A DNA stretch of 64,000 bases from the NCBI RefSeq assembly GCF_033304615.1, contig NZ_CP129118.1, positions 430,001 through 494,000 on the forward strand, written 5' to 3'. Positions 16,587-28,997 of this stretch are shown here, in pieces; the stretch's first letter is position 1; the number at the start of each line of letters is the position of its first letter. The notes beneath the pieces were generated by a model, which was not told where the DNA came from, searched no databases, and saw only the letters and a list, made by a program, of their open reading frames with translations. The stretch comes from Sporosarcina oncorhynchi. GTDB taxonomy: Bacteria; Bacillota; Bacilli; Bacillales_A; Planococcaceae. The position numbers were made by a program, and so were the translations under genes.

Positions 16587-17726
16587 ATGGATTTCAAACT
16601 ATCAGAAGAACATGAAATGATTCGCAAAATGGTACGCGACTTTGCAGAAAAGGACGTCGCACCAACAGCAGCAGAACGGGACGAAGAAGAGCGGTTCGAT
16701 ATGGACATCTTCAAGAAAATGGCTGAACTTGGCCTAACGGGTATTCCTTGGCCTGAAGAATATGGCGGCATCGGCAGCGACTATCTTGCTTACGTCATCG
16801 CAGTTGAAGAACTGTCACGCGTTTGTGCATCTACAGGCGTTACGCTATCTGCACATACGTCCCTCGCAGGATGGCCGGTATTCAAATACGGTACAGAAGA
16901 ACAGAAGCAAAAATACCTTCGTCCGATGGCAGAAGGAACGAAAATCGGTGCATATGGTCTAACGGAGCCAGGTTCAGGTTCTGACGCGGGTGGCATGCGC
17001 ACAACAGCGAAACTAGATGGAGACGACTATGTACTGAACGGTTCTAAAATCTTCATTACAAACGGTGGAATCGCTGATATTTATATCGTTTTTGCAGTTA
17101 CTGATCCAGAGTCAAAACATAAAGGGACGAGCGCGTTTATCGTTGAAGCAGATTACCCTGGTTTCTCCGTCGGTAAAAAAGAGAAAAAACTCGGGATTCG
17201 TTCATCCCCAACAACGGAAATTATGTTTGACAACTGCCGTGTTCCTAAAGAAAACCTTCTCGGCGAAGAAGGAGAAGGCTTCATCATTGCGATGAAAACA
17301 CTTGACGGTGGCCGTAACGGCATCGCTGCACAAGCAGTCGGTATTGCACAAGGCGCACTTGACGCTTCCGTCGATTACGCAAAAGAACGTGTTCAGTTCG
17401 GTAAACCAATCGCTGCGAACCAAGGCGTTGGCTTTAAACTCGCGGATATGGCAACAGCTACAGAAGCATCACGTCTATTGACGTACCAGGCTGCTTGGCT
17501 TGAATCGAACAACTTACCGTATGGAAAAGCGTCCGCCATGGCCAAACTGATGGCAGGAGATACGGCGATGAAAGTGACAACGGAAGCGGTCCAAGTATAT
17601 GGCGGATACGGCTATACGAAAGATTACCCTGTCGAGCGCTTTATGCGTGATGCAAAGATTACGCAAATTTACGAAGGTACACAGGAAATTCAGCGGCTCG
17701 TCATCTCCCGCATGCTGACAAAATAA
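16587..17726 (+). CDS. Acyl-CoA dehydrogenase (second copy)
   Basis: A 379-residue acyl-CoA dehydrogenase, a paralogue of the gene at 14646. It has [21 protein letters not shown] for FAD binding and [18 protein letters not shown] with the catalytic Glu. AAGGAGGAAAC precedes the ATG. The two copies are separated by about 800 bases of repeat arrays, which suggests an insertion between originally adjacent tandem genes (inference). The two may differ in chain-length or branched-chain preference; nothing in the sequence fixes this. Confidence 0.93.
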   Translation: MDFKLSEEHEMIRKMVRDFAEKDVAPTAAERDEEERFDMDIFKKMAELGLTGIPWPEEYGGIGSDYLAYVIAVEELSRVCASTGVTLSAHTSLAGWPVFKYGTEEQKQKYLRPMAEGTKIGAYGLTEPGSGSDAGGMRTTAKLDGDDYVLNGSKIFITNGGIADIYIVFAVTDPESKHKGTSAFIVEADYPGFSVGKKEKKLGIRSSPTTEIMFDNCRVPKENLLGEEGEGFIIAMKTLDGGRNGIAAQAVGIAQGALDASVDYAKERVQFGKPIAANQGVGFKLADMATATEASRLLTYQAAWLESNNLPYGKASAMAKLMAGDTAMKVTTEAVQVYGGYGYTKDYPVERFMRDAKITQIYEGTQEIQRLVISRMLTK

Positions 17727-17744
17727 TCGGGGGTGCACTGCACG

Positions 17745-18371
17745 ATGCAACTCAAACACGAAGTGAAATCTTCAGTCAAAGATGAAAGTCTGATCGAAAA
17801 GCGACGAGACCAAATTATTGAAGGCGCCGTCAAACTGTTCAAAGAAAAGGGATTCCACCGTGCGACGACACGCGAAATCGCCAAAGCGGCGGGATTCAGC
17901 ATCGGCACGCTGTATGAATACATCCGGACGAAAGAGGATGTCCTCTATCTCGTCTGCGACAGTATCTACAATGAAGTACAGAATCGCCTGTCTACATCGC
18001 TCGATCAGGAAGGGACAGTCGAAGGGTTACGCCAGGCAATCAGCACGTATTTTCATCTCATCGATGATATGTCGGACGAATTCGTCGTCATGTACCAGGA
18101 GTCGAAGTCGTTGCCGAAAGATGCGCTTCAATATGTCACAAACAAAGAGATGGAAATGGTAGCGCTGTTTAAAAATCTAATCCGAAAATGTGTCGATGCT
18201 GGGGAGCTCCGCATTACGGAAGAGGCGGTCGATATGGCCGCCCATCATCTCGTCGTCCAAGGCCAAATGTGGGCGTTCCGCAGATGGGCGATTCGTAGCT
18301 CGTATACAATCGACGATTTCATCCGTCTTCAAACCGACCAGTTATTAAATGGGCTAGTAAAAAGTTCTTAA
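17745..18371 (+). CDS. TetR/AcrR-family regulator of acyl-CoA catabolism
   Basis: A 208-residue regulator. The N-terminal helix-turn-helix (KGFHRATTREIAKAAGFSIG, then TLYEYIRTKEDV) is typical of TetR proteins; the rest is an all-helical ligand-binding domain. ATG 17745 has GGGGG about 12 bases upstream, and a GTG at 17733 is an alternative with no ribosome site. Its place between an acyl-CoA dehydrogenase and icmF suggests that it senses an acyl-CoA and represses this cluster, possibly through the palindrome at 10001-10014. A 12-bp palindrome, GTTCTTAAGAAC, overlaps its stop codon. Confidence 0.85.
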   Translation: MQLKHEVKSSVKDESLIEKRRDQIIEGAVKLFKEKGFHRATTREIAKAAGFSIGTLYEYIRTKEDVLYLVCDSIYNEVQNRLSTSLDQEGTVEGLRQAISTYFHLIDDMSDEFVVMYQESKSLPKDALQYVTNKEMEMVALFKNLIRKCVDAGELRITEEAVDMAAHHLVVQGQMWAFRRWAIRSSYTIDDFIRLQTDQLLNGLVKSS

Positions 18372-18449
18372 GAACGAGTTCTATACGTTGGATAAAGTGC
18401 AGTGTCGTGCTGCCTTCCAGCGTGCAATCGTAGAAGGGGTGTGTGGTAA

Positions 18450-21400
18450 ATGGAAACAGTAGACATATACAAACCAAAAAATCACGTTCGTTTTGTAACG
18501 GCTTCGAGTCTTTTCGACGGCCATGACGCATCCATTAATATTATGCGCCGTATTTTGCAGTCGACAGGTGCAGAAGTCATTCACTTAGGACATAACCGTT
18601 CCGTCGAAGAAGTCGTCAATGCGGCGATTCAGGAAGATGTACAGGGAATTGCGATTTCTTCCTACCAAGGTGGCCACGTTGAATACTTTAAATATATGCA
18701 TGATCTTCTCCAGGAAAGAGGTGCGCCACAAATTCGCATCTACGGCGGTGGTGGCGGCGTCATTTTGCCGAAAGAAATTAAGGAACTGCATGATTATGGC
18801 ATTGCGTGGATTTTCTCACCAGAAGACGGACGCAAAATGGGTCTTCAAGGCATGATTAACCGGATGGTCGAAGAATGTGACTTCCTCACTGAAAAAGAGG
18901 ATGAACTTGAAAATCTTCAGCATGTCAGCACGGATCGTCCCGAAGTGCTTGCCAACTTAGTCACATACGCGGAAGAAATGTATAACAAAGACAATCCTGA
19001 AGCGAACGCGTTCATGGAACAGGTGAAATCAATGTCAAAACAGACACCAGTTCTTGGTATTACAGGAACGGGTGGAGCAGGGAAGAGCTCGCTCACGGAT
19101 GAACTCATTCGCAGATTCCTGCGTGAACTTCCCGACAAAAAGGTCGCAATCCTATCAATCGACCCGACCAAACAGAAAACTGGCGGGGCGCTTCTCGGTG
19201 ACCGAATTCGCATGAACGCCATCTTCAACAAACGCGTCTATATGCGCAGTTTGGCAACACGTGGTTCTCGTTCTGAATTATCCGGTGCGATTAAAGACGT
19301 CTTAGATGTCGTGAAAACAGCGGGCTTTGACTTGATAATCGTTGAAACAAGCGGTATTGGGCAAGGGGATGCTCAAATTACGGAAGTGTCCGATGTGTCC
19401 ATGTATGTCATGACGAGTGAATTCGGTGCGCCGACGCAACTTGAGAAAATCGATATGATCGACTTCGCAGATCTAATTGTTATTAATAAATTCGAGCGCA
19501 AAGGGTCTGAAGACGCACGCAATCAAGTGCAGAAACAGTATCAGCGCAGCCATCTTTTATTCGATAAAGAATTGGACACGATGCCTGTGTACGGCACAAT
19601 CGCCAGCCAATTCAACGACAAAGGCACGAACTCCCTGTTTGCGGCACTCGTTTCGAAGTTAAATGAAAAATGTGGTCTCGATTGGGAAACATCTTACGAA
19701 GACTTCATCAAAACACAAAAGCAGAACGTCATCATCCCGAATGACCGTACGCATTACTTGCGCGAAATCGCGTCGACAATTCGTGAGTACCATAAAAAGT
19801 CCGGACAACAAGTTGATTTAGCTCGCCGTTTATTCCAACTGGAAGGGGCAATCGAAGCGGTCCAGGAGAAAAATCTGGACAATGCACTCGTCGCATCTCT
19901 TGAGTCGTTGGCGGAAGGTGTCCGTGAAGAACTGTCTGCCGAATCAAAACGAATTCTCAATAACTGGAAGGCATTGCAAGAATCATATTCCGGCGACGAG
20001 TTTGTTACGAAAGTACGTGATAAGGAACTTCGTACAATTTTGACGACGACAAGTCTATCAGGATTGAAGATTCCGAGAGTCTCCTTGCCAAAATTCAAAG
20101 ACTACGGGGAAATTCTTCGTTGGGTTTATAAAGAGAACGTACCGGGTTCATTCCCTTACACGGCGGGGGTATTCCCGTTCAAGCGTGTCGGCGAAGATCC
20201 GAAACGTCAATTCGCAGGGGAAGGGACACCGGAACGAACGAACCGACGCTTCCACTACTTGTCAAAAGACGACGATGCGAAGCGGTTATCGACAGCTTTC
20301 GACTCCGTGACATTATACGGGGAAGATCCTGACGAACGTCCGGATATATACGGGAAAGTCGGCGAATCAGGTGTTAGCATCTGTACGCTTGAAGATATGA
20401 AAAAGCTGTACGATGGCTTTGATTTATGTGCACCTTCCACTTCTGTATCGATGACAATCAACGGACCAGCGCCGATTATCTTGGCAATGTTCATGAATAC
20501 GGCTGTCGATCAGCAAGTGAAAATCAAAGAAGAAGAACTTGGACGTGTACTGACTGTCGAAGAGTTCACGGAAGTGCGCGATATGACGATTCAAGTCGTA
20601 CGCGGTACGGTCCAGGCGGATATTCTAAAAGAAGACCAAGGGCAGAATACATGCATCTTCTCGACAGAGTTCGCACTTCGTATGATGGGCGATATCCAAC
20701 AGTATTTCATTGACAAGAAAGTCCGTAATTATTACTCGGTTTCCATTTCGGGCTACCATATCGCGGAAGCAGGAGCCAATCCGATTTCCCAGCTTGCGTT
20801 CACATTGTCGAACGGCTTCACGTATGTAGAGTACTACTTGAGCCGCGGCATGAACATCGATGATTTTGCGCCGAACTTGTCTTTCTTCTTCTCCAATGGA
20901 CTCGACCCGGAATACACGGTCATCGGGCGTGTAGCAAGAAGAATTTGGGCAGTTGCAATGCGCGAGAAATACGGCGCCAACGAACGCAGCCAAAAGTTGA
21001 AGTACCATGTCCAAACATCCGGGCGCAGTTTGCACGCACAGGAAATCGATTTCAATGATATCCGTACGACACTGCAGGCACTTATGGCTTTGCAAGATAA
21101 CTGTAACTCGCTCCATACAAACGCATACGACGAAGCGATTACGACACCGACAGAAGAATCCGTGCGCCGGGCAATGGCGATCCAAATGATTATCACGAAG
21201 GAACACGGCCTGTCTAAAAATGAAAATCCAATTCAAGGATCATTCATTATCGAAGAACTGACGGACCTCGTTGAAGAATCCGTGTTACAAGAATTCGATA
21301 AACTGAACGATCGCGGCGGCGTACTTGGTTCTATGGAAACGCAGTATCAGCGAGGTAAGATCCAAGAAGAATCGATGCACTACGAAATGAAGAAGCACTC

Positions 21401-21707
21401 GGGCGAATTGCCAATCATTGGCGTCAATACGTATTTGAACCCGAATCCGCCTTCTGAAGAAGACATCGATAATATGGAAATCGCCCGTGCGACGAAAGAA
21501 GAGAAGGAAACGCAAATCACGAACTTGCGTGCTTTCCAGTCTAAACATGACGACGCTTCAGCAGATGCTTTACGAAAGCTCCAACAAGTTGCGGTATCAG
21601 GCGGCAACATTTTCGAGGAATTGATGGAAACGGTCAAAGTGGCCAGTCTCGGACAGATTACGAATGCTTTGTACGAAGTCGGTGGCCAATACCGAAGAAA
21701 TATGTAA
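18450..21707 (+). CDS. icmF: Fused isobutyryl-CoA mutase IcmF (B12-dependent)
   Basis: A 1085-residue fusion that interconverts isobutyryl-CoA and n-butyryl-CoA (some members also isovaleryl/pivalyl-CoA) using adenosylcobalamin. Residues about 10-150 are the B12-binding domain, with DGHDAS at 23-28. The MeaB-like GTPase chaperone domain follows, with P-loop GTGGAGKSS at 206-214. The large catalytic barrel occupies about 560-1075 ([20 protein letters not shown], then [20 protein letters not shown]). GGGGTGTG precedes the ATG. It is the only B12-dependent enzyme seen in the window and gives the salvage operon at 1-9590 a nearby purpose. A terminator follows. Confidence 0.95.
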   Translation: METVDIYKPKNHVRFVTASSLFDGHDASINIMRRILQSTGAEVIHLGHNRSVEEVVNAAIQEDVQGIAISSYQGGHVEYFKYMHDLLQERGAPQIRIYGGGGGVILPKEIKELHDYGIAWIFSPEDGRKMGLQGMINRMVEECDFLTEKEDELENLQHVSTDRPEVLANLVTYAEEMYNKDNPEANAFMEQVKSMSKQTPVLGITGTGGAGKSSLTDELIRRFLRELPDKKVAILSIDPTKQKTGGALLGDRIRMNAIFNKRVYMRSLATRGSRSELSGAIKDVLDVVKTAGFDLIIVETSGIGQGDAQITEVSDVSMYVMTSEFGAPTQLEKIDMIDFADLIVINKFERKGSEDARNQVQKQYQRSHLLFDKELDTMPVYGTIASQFNDKGTNSLFAALVSKLNEKCGLDWETSYEDFIKTQKQNVIIPNDRTHYLREIASTIREYHKKSGQQVDLARRLFQLEGAIEAVQEKNLDNALVASLESLAEGVREELSAESKRILNNWKALQESYSGDEFVTKVRDKELRTILTTTSLSGLKIPRVSLPKFKDYGEILRWVYKENVPGSFPYTAGVFPFKRVGEDPKRQFAGEGTPERTNRRFHYLSKDDDAKRLSTAFDSVTLYGEDPDERPDIYGKVGESGVSICTLEDMKKLYDGFDLCAPSTSVSMTINGPAPIILAMFMNTAVDQQVKIKEEELGRVLTVEEFTEVRDMTIQVVRGTVQADILKEDQGQNTCIFSTEFALRMMGDIQQYFIDKKVRNYYSVSISGYHIAEAGANPISQLAFTLSNGFTYVEYYLSRGMNIDDFAPNLSFFFSNGLDPEYTVIGRVARRIWAVAMREKYGANERSQKLKYHVQTSGRSLHAQEIDFNDIRTTLQALMALQDNCNSLHTNAYDEAITTPTEESVRRAMAIQMIITKEHGLSKNENPIQGSFIIEELTDLVEESVLQEFDKLNDRGGVLGSMETQYQRGKIQEESMHYEMKKHSGELPIIGVNTYLNPNPPSEEDIDNMEIARATKEEKETQITNLRAFQSKHDDASADALRKLQQVAVSGGNIFEELMETVKVASLGQITNALYEVGGQYRRNM

Positions 21708-21718
21708 CGTTAAATCAG

Positions 21719-21745
21719 AACGCTCTCGGCCGGGAGCGTTCTTTT
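21719..21745 (+). terminator. Terminator after icmF
   Basis: AACGCTCT (21719-21726) pairs with GGAGCGTT (21733-21740), with one wobble and a 6-base loop, followed by CTTTT. Confidence 0.85.
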
Positions 21746-21865
21746 CCTAGTTTTATAGCCTAACTTGGTAATTATAAAAATTCATTTCGTAAAAATGGTT
21801 TGCAAGTGGATTTTACACAATGTTCACACGTATAATGGATAGAATAGTAGGAGAGAGGTGTGGGG

Positions 21866-22024
21866 ATGAAACTGTATCAGCATGTTTTGATTATCGGAAT
21901 CATTCTCTTCCTCGTCTATTTCCTATATGATCAAGGTTTTGGCGCGATTCCTTTTTCACTTGCGGCCATATATCTTGGATATCTCAGCATAAAAGAATTT
22001 CAACGGTTCAAGCAGAGTAAATGA
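21866..22024 (+). CDS. Small membrane protein (52 aa), unknown function
   Basis: A short gene of 53 codons whose ATG is preceded by GGAGAGAGGTG. The protein begins MKLYQHVLIIGIILFLVYFL and has two hydrophobic stretches separated by a short DQGFGA loop, ending in the basic KEFQRFKQSK. A good -10 box, TATAAT, is at 21831-21836, but no convincing -35 box. I do not recognise the family. It stands alone between icmF and rpoE; the ribosome site, promoter element and membrane-like composition argue that it is real. Confidence 0.65.
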   Translation: MKLYQHVLIIGIILFLVYFLYDQGFGAIPFSLAAIYLGYLSIKEFQRFKQSK

Positions 22025-22096
22025 GGGTAGCATAAAGGGCACTTCATTGTATATAATGATTAGTATGCTTTTGTTCAGAGAAAGGACGTGCGTTAG

Positions 22097-22663
22097 ATGA
22101 ACTTGAAAGAATTGAGTAAAGAAGAACTTCTTGAAGAATCTTGGATTGATATTGCTTATGCTATATTGACAGACAGACGTGAACCATTGACGCTTAAAGA
22201 ATTAATGGACGAAATTCGTGAATTGACAGGTTTGTCCGAAAAACAAGTGAAAGACAGATTGCCACAGTTTTACACAGATATGAATATTGACGGCCGCTTC
22301 CTTGCGATCAATGACAACCGTTGGGGATTGCGCGAATGGTATCCTGTCGATCAGATTGAAGAAGAAACAGCTCCTGTCGTAAAAGTACGCAAGAAGAAAA
22401 AGAAGAAAAAAGCGTATGATGACGATGAAGATGAGGACGATGACGACGACGCTGAAGAGGACGAGCTATTCGACGAAGGATTCGACGACATTGACGACAT
22501 CGACGAAGAAGATGACGAAGACGAAGATGAAGATGAGGAAGAAGTCGTGGAAATTGACGTAGATCTAGTTGAAGACGACGATGAGCTTGAAATTATCCCT
22601 GATGAAGAACTTGACGTGGATGATGATGAAGATGAGGACGACGAAGACGAAGACGAGCTTTGA
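22097..22663 (+). CDS. rpoE: DNA-directed RNA polymerase delta subunit
   Basis: A 188-residue protein found only in Firmicutes, which improves RNA polymerase recycling and promoter selectivity. The first 85 residues form the HARE-HTH domain (SWIDIAYAILTDRREPLTLK). A basic patch KVRKKKKKKK follows near residue 98, then an extremely acidic Asp/Glu tail to the end. It is somewhat longer than the B. subtilis protein because of the tail. AAAGGACG precedes the ATG. It is upstream of pyrG as in B. subtilis. Confidence 0.95.
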   Translation: MNLKELSKEELLEESWIDIAYAILTDRREPLTLKELMDEIRELTGLSEKQVKDRLPQFYTDMNIDGRFLAINDNRWGLREWYPVDQIEEETAPVVKVRKKKKKKKAYDDDEDEDDDDDAEEDELFDEGFDDIDDIDEEDDEDEDEDEEEVVEIDVDLVEDDDELEIIPDEELDVDDDEDEDDEDEDEL

Positions 22664-22768
22664 TTTCGAAAGAATCGGCCGGGTTTTCAACGTGCTTTTT
22701 TGAGACTTCCCACGAAATTCCCGAAAAATGGAATGCTATTCCGTCATGACGTAATAGGCACTTTTCTC

Positions 22769-22808
22769 TTGACATCGGGCGGCTAAGGATTTAAGCTTCT
22801 ATTTGGGC
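22769..22808 (+). promoter_or_regulatory. pyrG promoter with GGGC start site
   Basis: TTGACA (22769-22774), a 17-bp spacer and TAAGCT (22792-22797) precede GGGCTCC starting at 22805. In B. subtilis pyrG transcripts start with GGGC, and low CTP causes polymerase to slip and add extra G residues. The same start sequence here marks the sensing end of that mechanism. Confidence 0.8.
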
Positions 22809-22841
22809 TCCTTGAATAAGGACACATGAATCCGTGTATAC

Positions 22842-22882
22842 GCGCTCCTTTGTAGATCGACTACAGTGGAGCGCTTTTTTTT
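22842..22882 (+). terminator. pyrG leader attenuator (CTP-sensing)
   Basis: GCGCTCC (22842-22848) pairs with GGAGCGC (22868-22874), continued by TGTAG/CTACA inside, and is followed by eight T. The 5' arm (GCUCCUU) is a target for pairing with slipped poly-G at the transcript start. With low CTP this would prevent the terminator and allow pyrG expression. Confidence 0.8.
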
Positions 22883-22897
22883 ATTTCATTCACATAA

Positions 22898-24541
<1,644 letters not shown>

Positions 24542-24544
24542 TAA

Positions 24545-24586
24545 AACGGCAGCGCCCATCCTTCAAGATGGTCGCTGCCGTTTTTT
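24545..24586 (+). terminator. Terminator after pyrG
   Basis: AACGGCAGCG (24545-24554) pairs with CGCTGCCGTT (24573-24582), extended by CCATC/GATGG inside, and ends in a run of T. Confidence 0.93.
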
Positions 24587-24616
24587 ACTACTAAATGACA
24601 CACTATAACATCGTGC

Positions 24617-24730
24617 AAAAGTCCAAAATCCGTCCTAAAACTCCAAAGACGTCTGCAAAAGTTCATAATCCATCCTAGAACTCCAAAGACGTCTGCAAAA
24701 GTCCATAATCCATCCTAGAACTCCACATAC
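24617..24730 (-). repeat. 20-bp phased array, TGGACTTTT family (copy 2)
   Basis: Six units begin at 24617, 24637, 24657, 24677, 24697 and 24717, exactly 20 bp apart. On the + strand they alternate between AAAAGTCCATAATCCATCCT-like and AGAACTCCAAAGACGTCTGC-like forms, so the higher-order repeat is 40 bp. This is the reverse complement of the family at 4461-4676. It fills the space between the convergent ends of pyrG and the DUF2529 gene. Confidence 0.88.
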
Positions 24731-24742
24731 CAACCGCTCGCT

Positions 24743-25264
24743 TCAATCCTCGCCAAATACCATCTCGTCATAAGCCATCTTCACAGCTTCATACAAAAAC
24801 AGCGCGACGAACACATGCGGCTGAACAATGCGTCCGCCTGTCTCATCCGGCAAAATCCCTTTCACGACGCCTGTCGCCATATATGTATACGCAAGGTCTG
24901 CCAGCGCATTATCTTCCACTTCCGCCTTTTCACCGGCCATCACAGCGAACGGGATGAACTGTTCAGCAAGGGCATTGGCTAATGCGAGTGCCTTCTCATC
25001 TGTCGCCGATCGTGCAAACAGCCAGACGCGGTCTGCGGAATGGATAGTCATTCCTTCTTCATACCGCAATGCACCTTTAAAAGGTTCCACTGCCGCTAAA
25101 GCATTCACTGTCACAGCATCCATTTCGCCGAATCCTGCAAAAATGACGCGTCCTTCACCAATTGTCGCCTGGGCTAGCAGTCGCGCAGTCTCTTCTATGG
25201 CATCTTCATTATTCGAACCGGCACGCTGCAAAAGTCCGCCCATTTGAGTCGTTAACATTTTCAT
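24743..25264 (-). CDS. DUF2529-family protein (YwjG-like)
   Basis: A 173-residue protein in the position of B. subtilis ywjG between pyrG and spo0F and, as there, on the opposite strand to its neighbours. It begins MKMLTTQMGGLLQRAGSNNE and shows an alternating hydrophobic pattern like a SIS/Rossmann-type fold (GRVIFAGFGEMDAVTVNALA). AGGTGG lies upstream of its ATG on the minus strand. Its molecular role is unknown to me; conservation next to spo0F is the main clue. Confidence 0.85.
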   Translation of the reverse strand: MKMLTTQMGGLLQRAGSNNEDAIEETARLLAQATIGEGRVIFAGFGEMDAVTVNALAAVEPFKGALRYEEGMTIHSADRVWLFARSATDEKALALANALAEQFIPFAVMAGEKAEVEDNALADLAYTYMATGVVKGILPDETGGRIVQPHVFVALFLYEAVKMAYDEMVFGED

Positions 25265-25485
25265 ATCAAAACCACCTCGTCTCCCATTATATTTATTCCT
25301 GCGTATAAAGCCAAATTCCCCATCTTCGGCAGTCTATTCACTTGGATAAAGCCGATTTTCATCTCAAAGCCCGACATGCTACTGAAATAATCTTACAATA
25401 ACTGTTGGGAAAAGGAGGGTATTTCGATATACCTGTCTAATATATACTAAACATATATATTTAAAGAGAGAGGTGTACCGACGTA

Positions 25486-25854
25486 GTGAAAACTTTGCTG
25501 ATTGTAGACGATCAAGCCGGGATACGTCTATTGCTTAACGAAGTATTTTCAAAAGAAGGATTTGAAACAACATTGGCGGCGAATGGAATGGAAGCGCTTC
25601 AATTCGTATCAGAGAAAATACCGGACTGCATCCTGCTCGACATGAGGATGCCAGGACTCTCTGGCGTCGAGGTACTAAAACGCATAAAAAAGCAATCAGC
25701 GGATGTACCTGTAATCATGATGACTGCGTATGGGGAAATCGAACTGACAGAAGAAGCCTTCCAACATGGCGCCGAGAGATACTTTACAAAACCTTTTAAT
25801 ATTTATGAAGTGCGAGATGCGGTTGTTGAAATCGTCAACCGCAACAAGCATTAA
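25486..25854 (+). CDS. spo0F: Sporulation response regulator Spo0F
   Basis: A 122-residue single receiver domain without an output domain. It relays phosphate from sporulation kinases to Spo0B. The acidic pocket is DDQ near residue 9, the phosphorylated Asp lies in ILLDMRMPG (about residue 54), and Thr and Lys of the switch are in MMTAYGE and FTKPFN. The start is GTG at 25486 with GAGAGGTG upstream. A sequence TGTCTAA at 25434-25440 is one base from the Spo0A-box form TGTCGAA, and TATACT at 25443 could be a -10 box; both are weak. Confidence 0.95.
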   Translation: MKTLLIVDDQAGIRLLLNEVFSKEGFETTLAANGMEALQFVSEKIPDCILLDMRMPGLSGVEVLKRIKKQSADVPVIMMTAYGEIELTEEAFQHGAERYFTKPFNIYEVRDAVVEIVNRNKH

Positions 25855-25888
25855 AACAACTAGAATTGGACGAGCCGTTCAAACAGCT

Positions 25889-25916
25889 CAGACAGTAGTA
25901 AATACTGTCTGTTTTT
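25889..25916 (+). terminator. Terminator after spo0F
   Basis: CAGACAGTA (25889-25897) and TACTGTCTG (25903-25911) form a perfect 9-bp stem with a 5-base loop, followed by five T. Confidence 0.92.
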
Positions 25917-25987
25917 GTTATGATAAAAGTGGTATATAACGTAATGATTCAAAAATTCATCCCAACAATTTTAGAGGAGGATTTTAC

Positions 25988-26845
25988 ATGGCATTAGTGT
26001 CGATGAAAGAAATGATGATTAAAGGCAAGAAAGAAGGCTACGCAATCGGTCAGTTCAACTTGAACAACCTTGAATACACACAAGCCATTTTACAAGCGGC
26101 TGAAGAAGAGAAATCTCCGGTTATTCTTGGAGTTTCTGAAGGTGCAGCACGTTATATGGGCGGATTCACGACGGTCGTACATATGGTGAAAGGACTTATG
26201 CATGATTATAAAATCACAGTCCCTGTAGCCATCCACTTGGATCACGGTTCAAGCTTTGAAAAATGTAAAGAAGCGATCGACGCTGGTTTCACATCCGTCA
26301 TGATCGACGCATCTTCAAAACCACTTGAAGAGAATATCGAAATTACGAAAAAAGTTGTCGACTATGCACATGCAAGAGACGTTTCAGTTGAAGCTGAACT
26401 TGGTGTTGTCGGTGGACAGGAAGACGACGTCATCGCAGACGGTGTCATCTATGCAGACCCGGCAGAATGCAAACAACTTGTAGACAATACAGGCATCGAT
26501 TGCCTGGCACCTGCGCTAGGATCCGTACACGGACCTTACAAAGGCGAACCGAACTTAGGGTTCAAGGAAATGGAAGAAATCTCGAGCCAATCGGATCTCC
26601 CACTCGTTCTTCACGGCGGAACAGGAATCCCGACGAAAGATATCCAACGTTCCATCTCCCTTGGAACTGCAAAAATCAACGTCAATACAGAAAACCAAAT
26701 AGAAGGAACGAAGGCTGTACGCGAAACATTGAACGCCGATCAAGACGTCTATGATCCACGTAAATATTTAACGCCAATGCGCGACGCTATTAAAAAGACA
26801 GTCAGCGGTAAAATGCGCGAATTCGGTAGCTCTGGAAAAGCGTAA
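25988..26845 (+). CDS. fbaA: Fructose-bisphosphate aldolase, class II
   Basis: A 285-residue zinc-dependent aldolase splitting fructose-1,6-bisphosphate into dihydroxyacetone phosphate and glyceraldehyde-3-phosphate. Zinc ligands and active-site groups are visible in [24 protein letters not shown] and [11 protein letters not shown]. The gene follows spo0F as in B. subtilis, and AGAGGAGGA precedes the ATG. All expected residues are present. Confidence 0.96.
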   Translation: MALVSMKEMMIKGKKEGYAIGQFNLNNLEYTQAILQAAEEEKSPVILGVSEGAARYMGGFTTVVHMVKGLMHDYKITVPVAIHLDHGSSFEKCKEAIDAGFTSVMIDASSKPLEENIEITKKVVDYAHARDVSVEAELGVVGGQEDDVIADGVIYADPAECKQLVDNTGIDCLAPALGSVHGPYKGEPNLGFKEMEEISSQSDLPLVLHGGTGIPTKDIQRSISLGTAKINVNTENQIEGTKAVRETLNADQDVYDPRKYLTPMRDAIKKTVSGKMREFGSSGKA

Positions 26846-26890
26846 GGCGCTTGCATAGGGAATCATATTGAACATGCAACAACTGAGAAA

Positions 26891-26935
26891 AAAGGAGAAG
26901 CATCGGAACACGAATGCCTTCTCCTTCTTTTCCAT
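26891..26935 (+). terminator. Terminator between fbaA and tal
   Basis: AAGGAGAAG-CAT (from 26891) and ATG-CCTTCTCCTT pair across a loop of about 12 bases with one bulge, followed by CTTTT. It separates fbaA from the tal ribosome site. Confidence 0.8.
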
Positions 26936-26957
26936 TCATGAAGGAGGAAACTAACCA

Positions 26958-27605
26958 ATGAAATTTTTTATCGATACAGCAAACTTTGAAGAGATTAAAG
27001 AAGCACACAGCTGGGGAATCCTGTCCGGCGTTACGACAAATCCATCACTTGTAGCAAAAGAGAATATATCTTTCCACGATAGACTCCGCGAAATTACGGC
27101 ACTTGTTCCGGGATCTGTCAGCGCAGAAGTCATCGCACTCGATGCGGAAGGCATGATTAAAGAAGGCCGTGAACTAGCGAAAATCGCACCGAATATTACG
27201 GTGAAACTACCGATGACGCCAGAAGGGTTGAAAGCCTGCTCCGTATTTTCCCAAGAAGGCATCAAGACGAACGTAACCCTCATTTTCAGTGCTAACCAAG
27301 CCTTGCTAGCTGCACGCGCAGGCGCCACATACGTATCCCCTTTTCTCGGCAGACTGGATGATATTGGCCAGGACGGCATGCAACTCATCGCAACGATTGC
27401 GGATATCTTCATGATTCACGACATGGACACGGAAATTATTGCTGCTTCAATTCGCAGCCCGCAACATATTACAGACGCTGCACTTGCAGGTGCTCATATC
27501 GCAACAACACCATTTAATGTGCTTACGCAATTATTTAAACATCCTTTGACGGATAAAGGAATCGAACAATTCCTGGCAGATTGGGAAGCAAGAGAAACTA
27601 AGTGA
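26958..27605 (+). CDS. tal: Transaldolase-like / fructose-6-phosphate aldolase family protein
   Basis: A 215-residue small transaldolase (YwjH/MipB type), which transfers dihydroxyacetone units in the non-oxidative pentose phosphate pathway. [20 protein letters not shown] is the family start. The Schiff-base Lys is in [12 protein letters not shown] (around residue 83), and [12 protein letters not shown] is another family block. GAAGGAGGAAAC precedes the ATG. Short members can act as transaldolase or as fructose-6-phosphate aldolase; sequence inspection does not separate the two. Confidence 0.92.
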   Translation: MKFFIDTANFEEIKEAHSWGILSGVTTNPSLVAKENISFHDRLREITALVPGSVSAEVIALDAEGMIKEGRELAKIAPNITVKLPMTPEGLKACSVFSQEGIKTNVTLIFSANQALLAARAGATYVSPFLGRLDDIGQDGMQLIATIADIFMIHDMDTEIIAASIRSPQHITDAALAGAHIATTPFNVLTQLFKHPLTDKGIEQFLADWEARETK

Positions 27606-27626
27606 TAGGCACTAAAGGAGACTGAA

Positions 27627-28904
27627 ATGGACGTTTATAAAATTAAAGGCGGAAAACCTTTACAAGGAACAATAAAAGTGAGCGGCGCTAAAAATAGTGC
27701 CGTCGCGTTGATCCCGGCATCCATCTTGGCAGACTCACCCGTAACAATCGAAGGACTGCCTGAAATTTCAGATGTCCATACTCTTCAGGCACTGCTTGAA
27801 GATATCGGAGGGAAAGTGGAATTTGCGAACGGGAAAATGACGATTGACCCAACGGAAATGATTGCCATGCCACTTCCAAACGGCAATGTGAAAAAACTGA
27901 GAGCCTCTTATTATATGATGGGCGCGATGTTAGGGCGTTTCAAACATGCGGCAATCGGGCTTCCGGGTGGCTGCCACTTGGGTCCACGTCCAATTGACCA
28001 GCACATTAAAGGCTTCGAAGCACTAGGCGCAAAAGTGACGAATGAACACGGCGCAATCTATTTGCGTGCAGATGAACTAAAAGGCGCTAAAATCTATCTG
28101 GATGTCGTTAGTGTCGGCGCAACGATAAATATTATGCTTGCTGCTGTTCGCGCGACAGGCAGAACAATTATCGAGAACGCGGCGAAAGAACCGGAGATTA
28201 TTGATGTTGCGACATTGCTTACGAATATGGGTGCGAACATCAAAGGTGCCGGTACGAATGTCATCCGTATCGAAGGCGTGGAAAAACTGCACGGTACAAA
28301 GCATACGATTATCCCTGACCGCATTGAAGCAGGCACTTTCATGATTATGGCTGCAGCAGCGGGAGACGGTATTACGATTGATAATGTCATTCCGTTCCAC
28401 GTCGAAGCACTCACAGCGAAATTGCGTGAAATGGGTGTGAAAGTGGAGGAGCGAGAAGAGCAGATCTTTATTCCAAAAACGAAGAACCTGTTAGCAGTCG
28501 ATGTGAAAACTCTTGTCTATCCGGGTTTTCCGACAGACTTACAGCAGCCGTTTTCCGTTTTGCTCACACAAGCGAACGGCTCGTCCGTCATTTCCGATAC
28601 AATCTATTCGGCTCGGTTTAAGCAGATTGACGAATTGCGCAGAATGAATGCGGACGGCAAAGTGGAAGGATCATCCGTATTGCTGTCCGGACCGACACCG
28701 CTTGAAGGAGCGACTGTTCGCACCTCAGATTTGCGGGCGGGAGCGGCACTTGTGATTGCTGGTTTAATCGCAGAAGGTGAAACGGAAATTCAGGAAATCG
28801 TCCATATTGAACGTGGGTACAGCAATTTGATCGAGAAACTTAGAGGTATAGGTGCGGATATTCGAAAAGAATCGATTTCGGAAAAAGCGGTTATTAGTGA
28901 ATAA
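27627..28904 (+). CDS. murZ: UDP-N-acetylglucosamine 1-carboxyvinyltransferase 2 (MurA2/MurZ)
   Basis: A 425-residue MurA-family enzyme adding enolpyruvate to UDP-GlcNAc, the first committed step of peptidoglycan synthesis. The catalytic Cys lies in [19 protein letters not shown]; the His-Leu-Gly variant differs from the Ala-Ile-Gly of the second copy at 55469. [13 protein letters not shown] and [13 protein letters not shown] are substrate loops. Its position after tal is that of B. subtilis murAB (murZ). AAAGGAGA precedes the ATG. Confidence 0.95.
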   Translation: MDVYKIKGGKPLQGTIKVSGAKNSAVALIPASILADSPVTIEGLPEISDVHTLQALLEDIGGKVEFANGKMTIDPTEMIAMPLPNGNVKKLRASYYMMGAMLGRFKHAAIGLPGGCHLGPRPIDQHIKGFEALGAKVTNEHGAIYLRADELKGAKIYLDVVSVGATINIMLAAVRATGRTIIENAAKEPEIIDVATLLTNMGANIKGAGTNVIRIEGVEKLHGTKHTIIPDRIEAGTFMIMAAAAGDGITIDNVIPFHVEALTAKLREMGVKVEEREEQIFIPKTKNLLAVDVKTLVYPGFPTDLQQPFSVLLTQANGSSVISDTIYSARFKQIDELRRMNADGKVEGSSVLLSGPTPLEGATVRTSDLRAGAALVIAGLIAEGETEIQEIVHIERGYSNLIEKLRGIGADIRKESISEKAVISE

Positions 28905-28997
28905 ATGGGAATTACAGCCCGCACAATTGTGCTATACTGTTCAATGACAAATCATACGGCTTGAAATTCTTAGCGTATAACGGGAGGAACAATCATA

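Noticed and set aside
25400..25470. Sigma-H promoter and Spo0A boxes at spo0F
   Set aside because: AAAGGAGGG and TGTCTAA are only partial matches; mentioned under spo0F but not called as sites.
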